Shown piece after piece: positions 1 through 12,703 of a DNA stretch of 64,000 nucleotides. Position numbers and translations under genes: made by a program. The DNA is from Anthostomella pinea. Lineage: Eukaryota; Ascomycota; Sordariomycetes; Xylariales; Xylariaceae. The stretch covers positions 2,728,001 to 2,792,000 of the forward strand of contig CAUWAG010000006.1 in NCBI GenBank assembly GCA_963556695.1, given 5' to 3'. The notes under the pieces were generated by a model. That model worked only from the letters and a program-made list of their open reading frames with translations, did no database searches and was not told the origin of the DNA. How positions within the stretch are numbered: position 1 is the first letter of the stretch; each line of letters begins with the position of its first letter.

Positions 1-1344
1 GAGGGCCCTAGCATCTCGGCCGGAGCTCGGAGCCAGGCCGAGTATCTAGACGAACTCATGGCTTCCCCATGGGAGTACATGGACCTATTCGTGGATACCG
101 ACTTCTATGGCAGTATCTGTCTTCCTTACTGAGGGCATATTTACTCTTTCTTTCTATTATGGTATCTGGGGGCTTTATTTTTTTATCTTTTTTTCAATGT
201 CTAATGGGGCACGTGAGAACCATTGTGGCATGCTGCGGTACCTATTATAGCTCTAAAAGTACTGAACCTGGCGGTGCGCCCTGAAACTAACATTTGGGAC
301 CTCAGCCGATACTTCCCCTCACCCGGAGGAGGGGGGACATAGTGTGATCCGCCGCTTAAGTGTGGTGGCTGTTTACGGACTTGACCTGCTAGATGGGCAG
401 TGTATGTACATAGAAGACCTAGCCTAGCACGCCTGAGCGGCCTCTTGGAGCCCCTGGTTGACGCCGCTTCGCGGCAGTCCCCCCGGCGTTAAATGCTACA
501 ACAAGAACAAATCTTGACTCGGATCCTGATTGATGATAATGCCTTTGAGCGTGCGGTTGATAATGAGAGACGGGAAGATGGTAATGGAGGATGTTGTGTT
601 GGGAAGTAGATGGCGGCGTTTCAGGTGGGGCTTGGGGTGCGGTAAGGGGGGGCGAAAGAGCTGGCGGCCGGTGAGGTTCGGGCTGCGTATGCGGAAATTA
701 GGAGGTAGTGTTATGGTGGGCATGACTGGATCATGAGAGGATGATGTCCCTGCGTGATTTGAAAGTGATAGACATACATGAGTTGATGCTTGTACATTTA
801 CATGCGAGCGATTGACATCAACCAAATCTGGGTGATGCCGAACTGCTACCAGAGTAGGCCAGAGAGAACAATAACCATATCGGACATACTGGAATCAAAG
901 TCACTCACTCAAACGGAAAAAAGCGACAGTTTGTTTCAAAGCTCAGCAGGGTTCTCAATCGGGGTATTAACTATTACTACAGTGATGCCCGCTTTTCATC
1001 TTTCACCCTCTCATCCTCTCTCATCCATCCCCAGGGCATGTATAGCAGGCCTTTTCAACTCAAGCAGAACCACCCCTCTATGGACCATTCATTGCCCTTC
1101 GGTCCCCTTCGTCTAAGGACCATGACCTGACCTGACGCGAGGTATAGATAAAAAGAGAAAAACTGAACCGCCTTTTTGATGGTTCCCCGGGTATGCAAAG
1201 TAGTTTCGTAAGGATCGTAAGAATTAGATTTGTAGTTGTAGATGTTGTTTGTGTGACTGGTAGAGGCTCCGTTGGTCTACCGACATGTTGTACAGGGAAG
1301 TAGGTTGGTATGGTATGAAAAAGGACAAGCGTGGTGCTTGGTGC
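1..1344. other. No gene seen; downstream flank of the CFEM-like gene
   Basis: Only short open frames of low-complexity or unrecognisable translation occur here. Nothing in the stretch resembles a known domain, a tRNA or a repeat family. The part closest to 1345 is presumably the 3' UTR and terminator region of the minus-strand wall-protein gene. Confidence 0.5.
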
Positions 1345-3637
1345 TTATAGAGCGGCGACGGCCATGGCGACCATGCCCAGGAATCCCAGGCCGGAGCCGA
1401 GGTGGGCTGCACCGGCGGTGGCGAAGGCCGAGGTCGAGCTGGCGGTCGGGTAGACGCCGCCGGTGGCTGTGGTAAAGGTGGTCACGGCAGCGCTGGTGGG
1501 GTAGGGCGGGTTAGCTACAGCGCTGGTTCCGGCGGTTGTGGCGGCAGTGGCGGTGGCGGTGGCAGTGGCGGTCGCAATAGGAGCAGTGGCAGGGTAGGTG
1601 CCTGGCACGACGACGACATCAGAGGTAGTGCCGGCACCTGTGGCGGGGACAGTGGTGAAGATCACCTGAGGTGCGGTCATCGAGGTGCTGATGGTCACGG
1701 TGCTGCTGGAGCTGGGGATGGTCTCGCCGGCAGAGTTGGTGCAAGGGACAACGGTCGTGGCCGTGACCAGGACGGTGGTGACTTGAGACGGCATGGCGGT
1801 AGGAGAAGCGGTCAGGTAGGTGGTGACGGTGGCAGCACCGGTGGCGATGCCGGGGTTGGTGGGCACGAACGGAGCGCAGATGCCCTGGAAGTAACTGATA
1901 GCATCAGCAGTGGCCTGGTCGCTCTCGCCGTGGGAGTAAATGCAGTTGAAGACTTTCTGGGTGAAGTTGCTGTTAGGGCAGTAGCAAGCAGCGTCGGTGT
2001 TGTCCGTGCAGCCGACGGTGAACATCCAGGTGTTCAGGCAAGATGGGACAACGCCAGGGATGGTAACAGTCTCGCCGGGACCGGCAGGGACGCTGGAGGT
2101 GGAGCCAACCGGGAGGGTAGCGGAGGAGGCAACAGCGGTAGTACCAGTCTCACCGGGGACGGTAGTAGTGTCGGTCTCACCGGGGACGGTGGTAGGGTAC
2201 GCGGTAGCAGGTGAAGTGGGAGCGGTCTCAGTGGCGACAATGGCAGAGGTCTCAGTAGCAGGCGAAGTGGCAGAGGTCTCAACCGGTACGGAAGGCGACG
2301 TGGCCGGGCCAGTAGGACTGTTGCTTAGAGTCTGAGTCTCGGTCACGGGGCAGACGGTGGTAGAGATAGCGACGGTGACAGTGGTCAAGGCGGTGGAACC
2401 GGCAGGGCAGTTGGTCACCTCAGGACCGCAGCTGGTAATGGTCTGGATGGACGTGCTGTAGATAGTGGAGGTGGTGATGTAGCTGGTGACGGACAAGACA
2501 GTGGAGTCGGTGGTGAGAATAGTGGTGCCGCTAGACACAGCTTCGGTGCTGCTCGACGCGACAACGGTGGTTCCCGGGTAGGTGCTGGTGGCGGGTACGG
2601 TGCTGGTGGCAGGGGCAGAGACGGAAGTGGTCTCGGCGGTGCTGGTAGTCTCGGCAGTGCTGGTCGTTTCAGCGGTGCTCGTGGCGGGAGTAGTGCTGGT
2701 TGTCTCGGCGGTGCTGGTCGTCGTCAGAACAGCAGTGCTCGAAGACTCGACGGGAGTGCTGGAAGACGCAGCCTCGGTGCTGCTTGTAGCGACAACGGTG
2801 GTGCCCGGGTAGGTGCTGGTGGCGGGCACGCTGCTGGTGGCAGGGACGGAGACGGAAGTGGTCTCGGCGGTGCTGGTCGTCTCGGCGGTGCTTGTGGCAG
2901 GAGTGCTGGTCGTCTCGGCAGTGCTGGAGGTCTCGGCGGTGGTTGTGGCGGGAGTGCTGACAGCGTAGCTGCTAGTAGCGGTAGTAGGGTAGACGTGCGT
3001 GGTGGTTGAGGCACTTCCGCAGTCGAAGGCGATGGAGTGGATGCCAAGGCTGCAAGAACTCTTGCCCGTGTCGGGCTGGGAGGGGTAGACGACGGTGACA
3101 TCGGTGGCACCACCGCACTGGGAGTTGTCGACAGTGGTACCGGAAGACTTGCAAGACGATCGGTGCTTGCAGGTAGATCCGTCGGGCATGGAGTAGTGGA
3201 ACTCGAGATCGCAGTCGTGATCGGGAGTGACCTGGAAACTCGTGATGGAGGTCTTGCCGACGTCCTTGCCACAGCTAATCTTGGGACAGCTGCTCTTGTC
3301 CGTCTGGGCTGTACCGGTAATGCACTTGGACTGGAAGGTTCTGCCGCTGATCACGTCCCGCTTGCCGAACTTGTTGGAGCAAGTGAAGCCAGAAAAATCG
3401 AAGCCCTTGTACGAGGAGACAGAGCCAACGTTGAGGTCGGACCAGTCGAAACCGCCGGTCATGTCGGGGGTACAGGTGTTGTTTGTGTTGTCCGGGCAGC
3501 TGAATGAAGGAGCATTGTGGAAGCCCTGTTGGGGTCAGTCAATGTGCCAGTGAAGGGACGAGGACGTGCGGTCTTACAGTGGCAGTGACCTGGCTGAGGC
3601 CAGCAGCCAAGGCGATGAGCGAGAAGCTGTTCTTCAT
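1345..3637 (-). CDS. CFEM-like, Ser/Thr-rich GPI-anchored cell wall protein
   Basis: Two exons. Exon 1 (3578-3637) encodes a 20-residue signal peptide starting MKNSFSLIALAAGL. A 52-bp GT-AG intron (3526-3577, phase 0) follows, and exon 2 runs 3525-1345; the total is about 746 aa. The mature N-terminal ~150 residues form a Cys-rich globular domain. A long Ser/Thr/Pro/Val mucin-like stalk follows with repeats of ETTSTA and PATSTYPGTTVVA type. Next comes a CFEM-like Cys module (CLNTWMFTVGC, then CYCPNSNF, ending GICAPF), then more Ser/Thr. The C-terminus is a short hydrophobic tail after small residues (LGSGLGFLGMVAMAVAAL), typical of GPI-anchor addition. The CFEM part shows six Cys where classical CFEM has eight, so I call it CFEM-like. 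Inferred role: wall or plasma-membrane surface protein; some CFEM proteins bind haem or act in host contact, but nothing here shows that. The long plus-strand open frame opposite it is a composition shadow. Confidence 0.85.
2566..2911. repeat. Intragenic duplication in the Ser/Thr stalk of the CFEM-like gene
   Basis: Two near-identical segments, about 2569-2680 and 2800-2911, encode the same string on the minus strand: ETTSV, (S/A)VPATS or APATS, then VPATSTYPGTTVVA, ending SSSTEA. They differ at a few bases. Short ETTSTA units flank both copies in different numbers, so the stalk probably varies in length by unequal exchange or slippage. Confidence 0.7.
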
Positions 3638-6600
3638 TGTGTTTATGAAAAGACGATGTTGTTTGGGCTGTTGGTATAAGAGCGACTGGAAGTCTTCTAT
3701 ATCAACGAGAACGACCGTGTATATCAAGGAAAGGAATATTAATTTAATTGGAAGCAAGTTAAGCGAATGGGGCTTGACTTCCGAGAGAGAAAGAAAACCA
3801 ACCGCGGTTACAACCGTGCAGGAACGAAGGTGAGGATGGAAGGGGAATCTTGGGGAGGATAGGAAAATAGAAGTTGATATCCAGATGCGGGAGACAAGAC
3901 ATATATAGGTTCTCATGTTGGGCCGCTCTGAGCCAGTCGTCCGGTGAGGATACCTGTGTACGTAGCAGAAGTGCAGAGGTACTCCGGTCGAGGGTCCAGC
4001 ACTTGCAGGCATGGCCACGGGGTCAAGGCTTGGCCGTTAGCCTGTTCCCTCGTTATACCCATGGCCCCTGTCGACTCCGTTGGCTCTCGTTCCCTGTCCC
4101 AGGATCGAGCAGCGGTAGGGGGGTCCAACCAGGTACTAGTCTGTACCTGTAGAGGTGATCCAAAGCGGCATGGCTGCTGCAGAATAGGCAAAAGGAAAAG
4201 GTCCAGGATGCCGACAATGGCGTCGGGTTATGTACCTAGTGTGGAATACTGTATACACTGTACCGGGGGGGCTGGAATGGCACAGAGCGCGCGGCTGTTG
4301 GCTGGGGGTTCTTGGACGTCGAGGTGGTATTTTCAGGGGCAAGTGCACAGGTGGCCAGCCATTGGGCTTGACTTGAGCCCACCGTAAAGAGTGGACCTCC
4401 GGTGGCCTCCAGCCAGTCAAGGCGGCCCCTAAGCCATCGCTTCAGCCAATCACAGCTCTTGCGCATCATGAATTGGGCTATACCTTTGTACCTCTTGTGC
4501 TGCCTGTGTGAGGTATCTGCTGCAGCCTTTCTGCCTTTCTGTGCCCGATGGATCAGACGAGGGCACTCCTACCATTCCTGCTGACGATAGTTGCCTGAAG
4601 GGGAGACTCGTCATGTTTGGTGCTGCCAGAAATAAACCAGCAACGTGAGGCTTCAAAGGACAGGTAGGATTGAAACGGCACCTCCCGCGAGTGCAGCACA
4701 CGGGGCCAACTCAACGCGAAACAGAGGAGACCGCGGCGCCAGCAACTGACAGCCTCATATGGATGATTGATTGGCCCTCTTCGTATTGGCTCGGGGCTTT
4801 TTCGTTGCCTGCATGACTCCAGACTGACGAAAAGAAAGGAGACTCCCACAGCCCGTGTAGCTAGCTACCAGATCTCCTGCCCCTTCGGCCCCTCCATACT
4901 CTCCCTCAAAAAGAGAGAGAGTTCTGAAGTTTCGGCGTTGAGGTGGTGGAACATGAAACGAGCATAGCCACCTGCGGGTGGCAGCTCTAATGCAGGTACA
5001 ACGCCTGAGCTGCAGCATTGTCAGGTCGGGGGGAGGTCGGGGCTGTCGGGGCCGCAACCTTCCTGGTAATCTGCAGCCAGGGGGTGCGGCCTGGGCCAAT
5101 GGATCGTCTATCATATTGACAGAGACAGACTGCACGGCAACGATGCGTAGACGGGAAAAGTGGCAGCATATGATCCGATCAACAAGATGTCTGGGTCTAT
5201 TTCTGAAAAGGTCCAGGTCGTTGCTGCACTGTTCAGTCAGCAGTCAGCATTCAGCATCCTGGACGTCCACAAACCTACTCATTCCCATCGACACCTTGGA
5301 GGAATACACATGGACGGAAGTTGCGGAACTAGTGACGTCGATGTCAGCATCTTAATCGACGGTCACCGACGCCGCTCCCCCGGATGGCGACTGAGACTGT
5401 GGTTCACTTATCGCAACGGCGTTAAGACATGTCAACTCTGGTTGAACGTGTCTCATCGACGAGCACTGATGCAGTAGGTACCAATTGGCAGTATCGGGAT
5501 GCTCCGAGACCCCGAGTAGAGTGCACGATGCGGATGAACCCCATGCCTGGAGCCATGTGGCCCTCGCCAAGGCGCTGGGTGCTTGCTAACACTTTTAGCT
5601 GGGATCCATCGTGAGTCTGACGATGTTACGTCGCTTCGAAATGGCTTCTCGTTCGGGATAGTGGTGCCGCCGAAGCTACTATTATGCTGCTGGGTGTCAA
5701 TATCAAAGTCATAGACGCTCATAGGAGCTCGGCCGGTGCAGCTGATACAGATGCTTTTCATGATGATTAGAGGATTCGGCTTATGGTGTTGTCAATAGTA
5801 ACGCGCGCATACACATTCGCATCTTGTTTGCATCTGATGTATTTCCAGGACGGCGATTGGGTGAACGGGGCACGGCTTCAGGTGGATTAGCGCATAGTGA
5901 TCTGGCGCAGGGGTGCTGACAGGGCCCCTTGCCGCCCATTGTCGACGCTAGAGCTGTTCCGTCATTCGCGGGCGCCCAGTGAGCCCGCCCCGGTATTTTG
6001 TTCAGCGGGAAGGAGGAGCGATAGCGAAAGACTGTCCCTGTTTCACCTTTTTGCCAATGGGAGCTAGCAGTTTCACAGTTTCACTACCACTTTTTGTTCG
6101 GCGAGTTGTCCGACTTTGAAGTCCAATTTAGCAGATACCTGCTAGTAGCAGCAGTTGAGCTGCTGACTGCTGACTGCTGTCTAGGAGGTCACGCCGATCG
6201 AATCCGCCAGATGTGATCCTCAAGATCCTTGGTGTTGAACCTCCCAAACCTCGCAAGACTCCAGAGAGTCAAGTGGGACTGGGATACGCTCGTCACTCCG
6301 ATGAGCCAGGTTGCAAGGAGCTTCCATGTGGCATGACCTGATATCTCCCGAGTCCTCGCCCACATGCAGTTGACTGATCCGGCACAGTCCGCATACCCAC
6401 AGCCTGGGGCTAACTCTTCTTCTGTCCGTCTGCGAAAGGGGCGAATACGAACGAGCCGCATTACCTGAGACCTACCCATGGAAATGCTACGCTGTGGCAC
6501 TGTGCTACTGCTACCTGGCGACCAGTCATCTTCAGATTGGGCGCGTGCTCGAGCCTCGAAGCGACTGTGGGCTGATGGTGCAATGCCCCACGATTGGCTA

Positions 6601-9568
6601 GGTATGTCAACAACTCAATTCACTGTTCGGGACACTGGTCTCTGCTACCTGGGTGAACCTCAAAGCTAGACTGAAGCCAGTCCAAAGCATTATTACTGTA
6701 GTCATCTCATCTTAGAGCTGTCAACTAACCTAGCTGTCGGCCCCGGACGCCTCTCAAGTCCGTCGACGACTGTGGCGGCACAGAGAGAACGCCAGCTCAT
6801 GATAGCTGTCGAGGACAATTCGACGCCGTCGTGCTTGAATGACGAGTCGAAGCTCTCCGGCTGCCTCATCTGCCAAGCGAGCACCATGACGGCCCTGGGC
6901 CAACTGATCACAGAACGGACTCGAGTCCGTAGACCGGGATAGCCCGAGTTCCCATCTGCATCAGGCCACATTGGCAACTGTGCGTCTTCCAAAGGCGATC
7001 AAGCGTCGGTCTAGCAGTCTAGATGGGGAGATCAACAGGCACGGATACCCAAACCGGATTGAGGTGAGCCGACCGTCCAAGAGTCTAGGTGAGTAATCGG
7101 CAGCTAGCATCGTCTCCAGAGTCCAATCTCAGATCAACGATAGTGTCGTTCATAATCGGACATCAGCTCGCGGCCGAGATTTGCACAGAAATTGGGCGTC
7201 TCCTCGACTTGAGAAAAAGGATGCCGTCCCGCACACTGTCGCACCGCACAGACATCCGGGCAGCCACAGAGGTGCAGTTCGCCGAGGCGACGATTCCGCA
7301 GTGCAACCTCCAGTCTCCTTTGAAGTTTGGCCGTGTCGCCCGCGAACCCTGCTCCTAGATACCCTGTCCCGGTACAGCTTTCTTCAAGCAAGCTCTCTCG
7401 AATCCACGTATTCCGCCATGCTCTAATGCGCGCACCTCATGAGATCGGAAATCCGTCTTTCGAATTGTCCCTTTCGAGCCCGTGATTCGAGCACTACTGC
7501 ACAAAGGAATCCTCCATGTTTGGGCACTTTCAAGAGTCCCTCTTTTAAGAGTCCCTGCCTCTTGCCAAGCGGCCCAAGAGCATGGGTTGTGCGGGTATGG
7601 ATTGAGATCCAGGTCCAAATAACCACGTGGAGGGCACGTCGACTCTGCATGGTTCTCATCGAAGGATGGATGTCCTAATAAACCCATCGTGCTTGTATGC
7701 TGGCATTCATGATCCGTTGATCATCGTCTTCGCAAGGCACCAACTGGCGCACTGACTAGCTGTCAAGACGTCCATAATAAAAAGTGAGTGCAGACGTGAA
7801 ACGCGCAATCCGTTCATTTGGTTCTGATGTCTGTTGATCCTACAGGAACATCACGGAACTTAATCCACATGCGCGCCGAGAGCGGGCACAGGCCTGAGGC
7901 AGGCAGCCTTGCCCCCGTTGCCGTCGTGACGTGATCGCCGCCGCTGCCAGATCCTGTAGGATACGGTAGGAGCGCGATGGTTCCCAAAAAGCATTCCTCG
8001 TGGTCCCCTCGGTCGCGAGAATGGGAAGAAGATCAGAGATTCGAACTTTCTAATTGCTAATTATATCGCCAGCTCCGTCATCCTCGCCCACGATCGCGAT
8101 CGCGGCGGACCATAGGATGGACGATAGTGAACCGGAGGCGATGGGAAAGATACATTGCCGGCGAAGGCTTCTACGAGATGCCGGGTTGGTGCAGAGTCGG
8201 CAACGTCTGCCTGTCTGCCGTCGATGTGGATGAAACAGATCCCATTCGCGAATGCTGGCATCCAAACAATCAAATGGCTACAGCCTACAGACTACAGCTG
8301 ATGGGATGATCGCGAAACATCATAACACGCTCCTATATGCCGGCTTGTTAAGCTTACCGTAGGTTTTCTCTACTTTTTCTCCGACGCGCATCCAAGGCAC
8401 CGGCCGCGTCCCGTCCTGTGGATTGAGGATTACTCAGGCCTCCGCGCATCAATTCATGCGTTCCACCTCTTCGGAATGTCTGTCAGACAGCTCCATTTCC
8501 GTGTGATGAATGGGATACTTCAGTGCATGTATTCCTACTTCTTTGACTTGGCTGCCTCTTCGCCGAGCTGAGCATTGAAGTCTTCAACGTCTCGCTCTCA
8601 AGGAGATGAGAGGAGGTGGCTAAGGTATGAACAGCCCCCAAGAGCTTCGCAGTATCACATTCGTTTGCATGTCGTATCAGCTGAGGCCACATACTTCTAC
8701 CCAGACCGTCCCGCAAAGGATCCGTCTGGACGTGACACTGCTTTGCTTCTCGTCGTTACGACAGGTGATGTATGTATGTATTTACGTTACGTTACGTGCA
8801 TCCCCGTTCCTCAGCCGTACATAGACACACATACCAAACACATACACATACACGTATATAGGTTGGCAGGCGCAGTGATGCACCACACAATCAATGCCCG
8901 GCAGCCAAACAGGAGATGGCTGACCGGCTTCATTTCCAGGTACGAGGTACAAGGTCGACGCATACAGACTGACGGCGGGCAGAAGAGACGAAAGGATTCG
9001 CCGGCTTCGATCAGATCATGACTACATACCTTCCTTTCACATATTCCGATGCGCACTTCGTACCTAGGTACCGCAGCAGTCCAGTCCATCGGACGCCTCA
9101 CATCCTAATAAGTCAAAATAAGCATGTGAGCTGTGACGCAGAGGCAAAACGCCCGCTCTATTCTAAGCACAAAGCGGATGGATGGATGGTACGGCGAATT
9201 GAAATTGAAAGCTTGCGATGGACAGGTCACAACGGGCAGAAGCGCCGCCCCCAAATAACCGCCGTGGCCCAGCAGCTGTGTCGTCGGCGGCTATGGATGC
9301 GAGGTGTGGGCGGTACGGTACGACCCCAACTCGCAATTGCAATTCCGATCTGCAGCGGGATGTCTATTTTCTGCACTGCACTTCGGCGGCACGGGGACAT
9401 GTCATATCGTACCTAGATGCATGTATGCACGTCACGTCTAGGGCACACAACTAACCAAGTAGTAAGTAAGTATTCAGTGAGCATTGCCTCATCTCAAAAT
9501 ACCCTCCCTCCTTGCTACCTGCATCCAAGTCCAATCACGTCTGCCACTCTGCGACTCCGCGACTCTAG
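3638..9568. other. Gene-free stretch of about 5.9 kb
   Basis: No open frame longer than about 160 codons and none with recognisable protein character on either strand. The first few hundred bases upstream of 3637 should hold the promoter of the CFEM-like gene. Minus-strand frames between 6189 and 7687 lie in loose succession and could be remains of an old gene, but I recognise no motif. Short simple sequence (CACATA type) occurs near 8820-8860. I saw no tRNA-like B box here. Confidence 0.45.
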
Positions 9569-11675
9569 CTAGACGCCGCTACCTCCCTGCATCCGCTTGA
9601 ACCGCTCCTCAGCAGCGCGCGCCCTGCGCTCGCGATCCAGCTTCATGCGCTGCTCGGGCGTCAGGCCGCGCGCCTCGTCCTCGCGCCGCTCCTGCGCAGT
9701 CTTCAGCACGCCGCCGTCGAGGAGCCGGCGGCCCGGGCGCGCCCCCTTACTGCTGCTGCCACTACTGCTGTCCGGGACCTTCGGGCCCTCGCGCTGCAGA
9801 CGCTCCTCCTCGGCCTTGCGGCGCTCTGCCTCCTTCCTGTCGCTCTCGGCGCGCTCGCGCTCCTCGCGCTTCTCGGCTTCTTCGCGTTTCAGGGGCGTCG
9901 GCACCTTTGCGGCATCCCAGTCCCACAGCGCCTCGCCGAGCTCGTGTCGCGCTACGCGGAAGGCGTCGCGGGTCGCGCGGTCGCCCGCGAGGTCGAAGGC
10001 CGTCTTGCCCTCGCCGTTGGCGATTGTTGGGTCCGCGCCGCCCTTCCCCAGTAGCCCGGCCACGAGCGGTGCCGAGTTCTGGCTCGCGGCTAGGTGTAGC
10101 GGCGTGGGCGCGTGGTGGTTCTGCTGCGATTCCGCGGGTTGAAAGCGGAAGTCGGACGGCAGATCGTTGCTCTTGAGGTAGGAGAGCAGGGCTGGCAGCT
10201 TGGAACGCCGGATGAAAGCTTGTAGCTGTGAAGTGTGCAGCTGTGCCGTCTCTTCCGCCTCGCTCAACTTTGGTATCGCGGGCTTAGCGGGCTTCGAGGA
10301 TGTCGTCCTGGTGGATGTCTCGTGCTGCGCCTTTGTCGCTGCTTGGGCGGCAGCTGGGTCGAACTCCCGGACTTTCAGCCGCGTGAGCTCGATGAAGGAC
10401 CGCATCAGTTCGTTCTGGGTCGCTCTCCGAGTGCTGAACGGGAAGCCTCGTATCCGCGGGTCGTTCGCCCGCAGGACCTGCTCATCGTAGGGACCGTAAA
10501 GGGTCCGCCGATTCGTAGCGCCTGTTGCTCGGATGAAGAGCAGCTCCGACGTGTCGAGCAGAGTCTTCCAGTCGTGTAGGAGTAGCCGTACCTCATCTAC
10601 CAAAGCCTGCTCATTGTACCGACGTATGCTCGAACCGGCTGAGTGCGCATTGCCCTTTGCGTTGTCATTTGCCGATTGCGAACCACCCTGCTTCCTCCGC
10701 GTAGTGTACCGGTGGAAGGTCTTGTGCGCGAGAACGGTCGCCTCTCTGTTTAACGGCCCAGCATTTCCGTGTTTCGTCTGTCGCGGCGCGAGCGACACGA
10801 CCATCGCTGCGAAATGGCCACCTCCAATCATGCATAAAAATATATGTGGCCCCTTGTAGACAGCAGGCGCGAAATTCCCATCCGGCCCTGGCTTCGGTAC
10901 AGGTATCGACTCCAGTTGCTTCTTTTTCACCATCTGTACGGCGTCACTCTCGTTCTTGGTCTCTTCCGGTGCGAATATGGTGCGGTAGATACCGAAATAG
11001 TTATTCGCGGGTAACAGTGGCGAGCTGAACCATATTAAAGGCGGTTTGCCGCTGCCGCGTTGCTTCTTCCTCGTAAAACCGTCGTCGTCCTCCTCGGCTG
11101 GCGCATCTCCGTTGCTCCTAGCGCTCCTATCAGCCAGCGTAGCCTGTTTCTTCAAGAGCGCTGTCAGCGTGCTGTCCTTGCGCCCCGTCGCATCCTCGTC
11201 CTCGTCCTCGTCCTCCGTGTCTGAATAGTCGGACCCGGAAAGGCTCTCGTCTAGGGTCCCGATCAGTTTCTCGAACTCGGCCTCCGACACCGCCGCGCGC
11301 CCCCGCAGCTTCTGCTTCAGGTTGTAGTGATGCCAGTCCGACTTCAGGTGGCCCCGCTGGTCTTGCACGCTGGCAAACGACTGGCCGCACAGCGAGCATG
11401 CTTGAGAGCCGACGGAGGCGCGGAGGCTGTCGGAGGAGGAGCTTCGTGATGGGTGGTCGTTGGAGGATGGTATCGGGGAGGGTGCGGGCGTATCGACCTC
11501 TTGCCTCTCGGATTCGGCGGCGTCTTCTTGGAGCGTGAGGGTGGAGAGGACTTCGGGTGGGAGGTCGTACACTATCGTGTGTGGTGGGGTTAGGGGTTTG
11601 GCCTGCGACAGGGTGCGAACGGGAGACAATACCGTAAAGTGGCCTTTTCAGCAGCTCCTGTGTCTTCTTATCCAT
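9569..11675 (-). CDS. vms1: Vms1/ANKZF1-type peptidyl-tRNA endonuclease of ribosome quality control
   Basis: Exon 1 (11633-11675) encodes MDKKTQELLKRPLY plus one base. A 61-bp intron (11572-11632; GTATTG...ATAG, branch-like CTAAC) follows, and exon 2 (11571-9569) begins YDLPPEVLSTL; about 681 aa. Domains in order: a C2H2-like finger (CSLCGQSF...HLKSDWHHYNLK, about residues 95-120); an acidic linker; the Vms1 release-factor-like domain containing GGGHFAAMVVS and the catalytic loop RRKQGGSQSANDNAKG, whose Gln is the catalytic residue in yeast Vms1; ankyrin repeats (TPLHLAASQNS, GEGKTAFDLAG); and a Lys/Glu/Arg-rich coiled coil. The C-terminus matches the Cdc48-binding VIM consensus R-x5-AA-x2-R (RERRARAAEER). 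The known family role is cleaving peptidyl-tRNA on stalled 60S subunits, downstream of Rqc2. Splicing to TAC at 11569 restores the conserved start 'KRPLYVYDLPPE', so the next in-frame ATG at 11629 is not the start. Confidence 0.92.
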
Positions 11676-12049
11676 GGCTGGCAATGCGACTGGATTTATG
11701 ACTGTCTTGGAAGGGTCAATATGCAGTGGCTGGAAAACTACACGGTCTGGAAAGAAGTAGAGAGGCAGAGAGACGATGACGAAGTTGGCGCTGTGGTGGG
11801 GCAGCCCCCTCTTTACCGTTAACCATTTATTCGATGTAGGCCCCGCTATAGTAATAATTCCATCCGCGTTCTGACTCAACCGGCCAAGGGGAGAGACAAA
11901 TCAATCAGATTTCTACTCTGTCTGTAACGATTCCACGAATCCCAGGAGACTGTTTTGCACTGCCTCCAATATGGATCTATGGTAATCGAAAGCGGTATTG
12001 ACTTCACACGTGGAGTTCGTTGGTAGTCGTGGGTTGTCCACTTACCCCT

Positions 12050-12500
12050 TTTAAAGAAGACGTTTAATATAATTTAAGGTGGTTGTTATTTGTCCGCTAT
12101 CTGTTTATAAGACGCATTTTAATCTTTATTTTAATAGTATAAACTAATTTTAATAGCCTTACTTTTCGGATTGGGTTTTTTTTTTTTTTTTGGGACGGGG
12201 GGGGTTTATTAATAAAAGGTCGCTTTTAACCTTTTTAAACTTATAATTTATAATAAGAGCTTACTTTACCGTAGTAGTTTTTTGATAGTTTTTTTATAAG
12301 CCGTAGTTTTTAAATAAAGATTACAACAGTTTAATATTAGTTTTTTTTTAATAAGGTTATAAGTAAGTTCTTGGATTGTTTTTTTAAAGTTTTTATTCAT
12401 TTATACGAATTGAATATTATTAAAGGTTCTTTTAAAAGGAAGATACCGTCCGATTGTTTTAAAGATAGTAATAGCTGTTTAATATTAAACCTTAAAGCTA
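12050..12500. repeat. AT-rich, RIP-like degenerate tract
   Basis: Base composition shifts abruptly from mixed to strongly A/T-rich, with many TTTAA, TAATA and TTATTT words, a T14 run near 12177 and almost no CG-rich words. No open frame survives. This is the usual look of repeat DNA mutated by repeat-induced point mutation in Pezizomycotina. That reading is inference: I cannot compute a RIP index or identify the parent element. Confidence 0.55.
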
Positions 12501-12501
12501 G

Positions 12502-12703
12502 TGTTGGAACAGGCTTGAACGATCAATCATAATACTCGAGTATTGGGTCAAGGTCATGATGTTGCTGATGGTTGGATTGGGAAGTCTAGCTGGACCTGCA
12601 GGTCTGGCTAAGTGACCTCACAATCTGGTATCTAATCTCTTATCTAATCATACATGTGGGTTCTGTATGGACGGTTTGACTGTGGAATCACATGGATCCA
12701 ACA
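12502..12703. mobile_element. Candidate solo LTR (copia-like ends)
   Basis: A 202-bp segment begins TGTTGGA and ends TCCAACA. These are perfect 7-bp terminal inverted repeats with the TG...CA ends typical of Ty1/copia LTRs. It abuts the AT-rich tract. I see no second copy as a 3' LTR, no gag/pol frames and no matching 5-bp target duplication, so it may be a solo LTR with decayed flanks or a chance match. Confidence 0.4.

Noticed and set aside
1402..2214. 270-codon plus-strand open frame
   Set aside because: It lies antisense to the Ser/Thr-rich stalk of the CFEM-like gene; its Gly/Arg/Val composition is a shadow of the repeats.
6189..7687. Series of minus-strand frames that might be a decayed gene
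   Set aside because: I could not find a single motif or consistent splice junction linking them.
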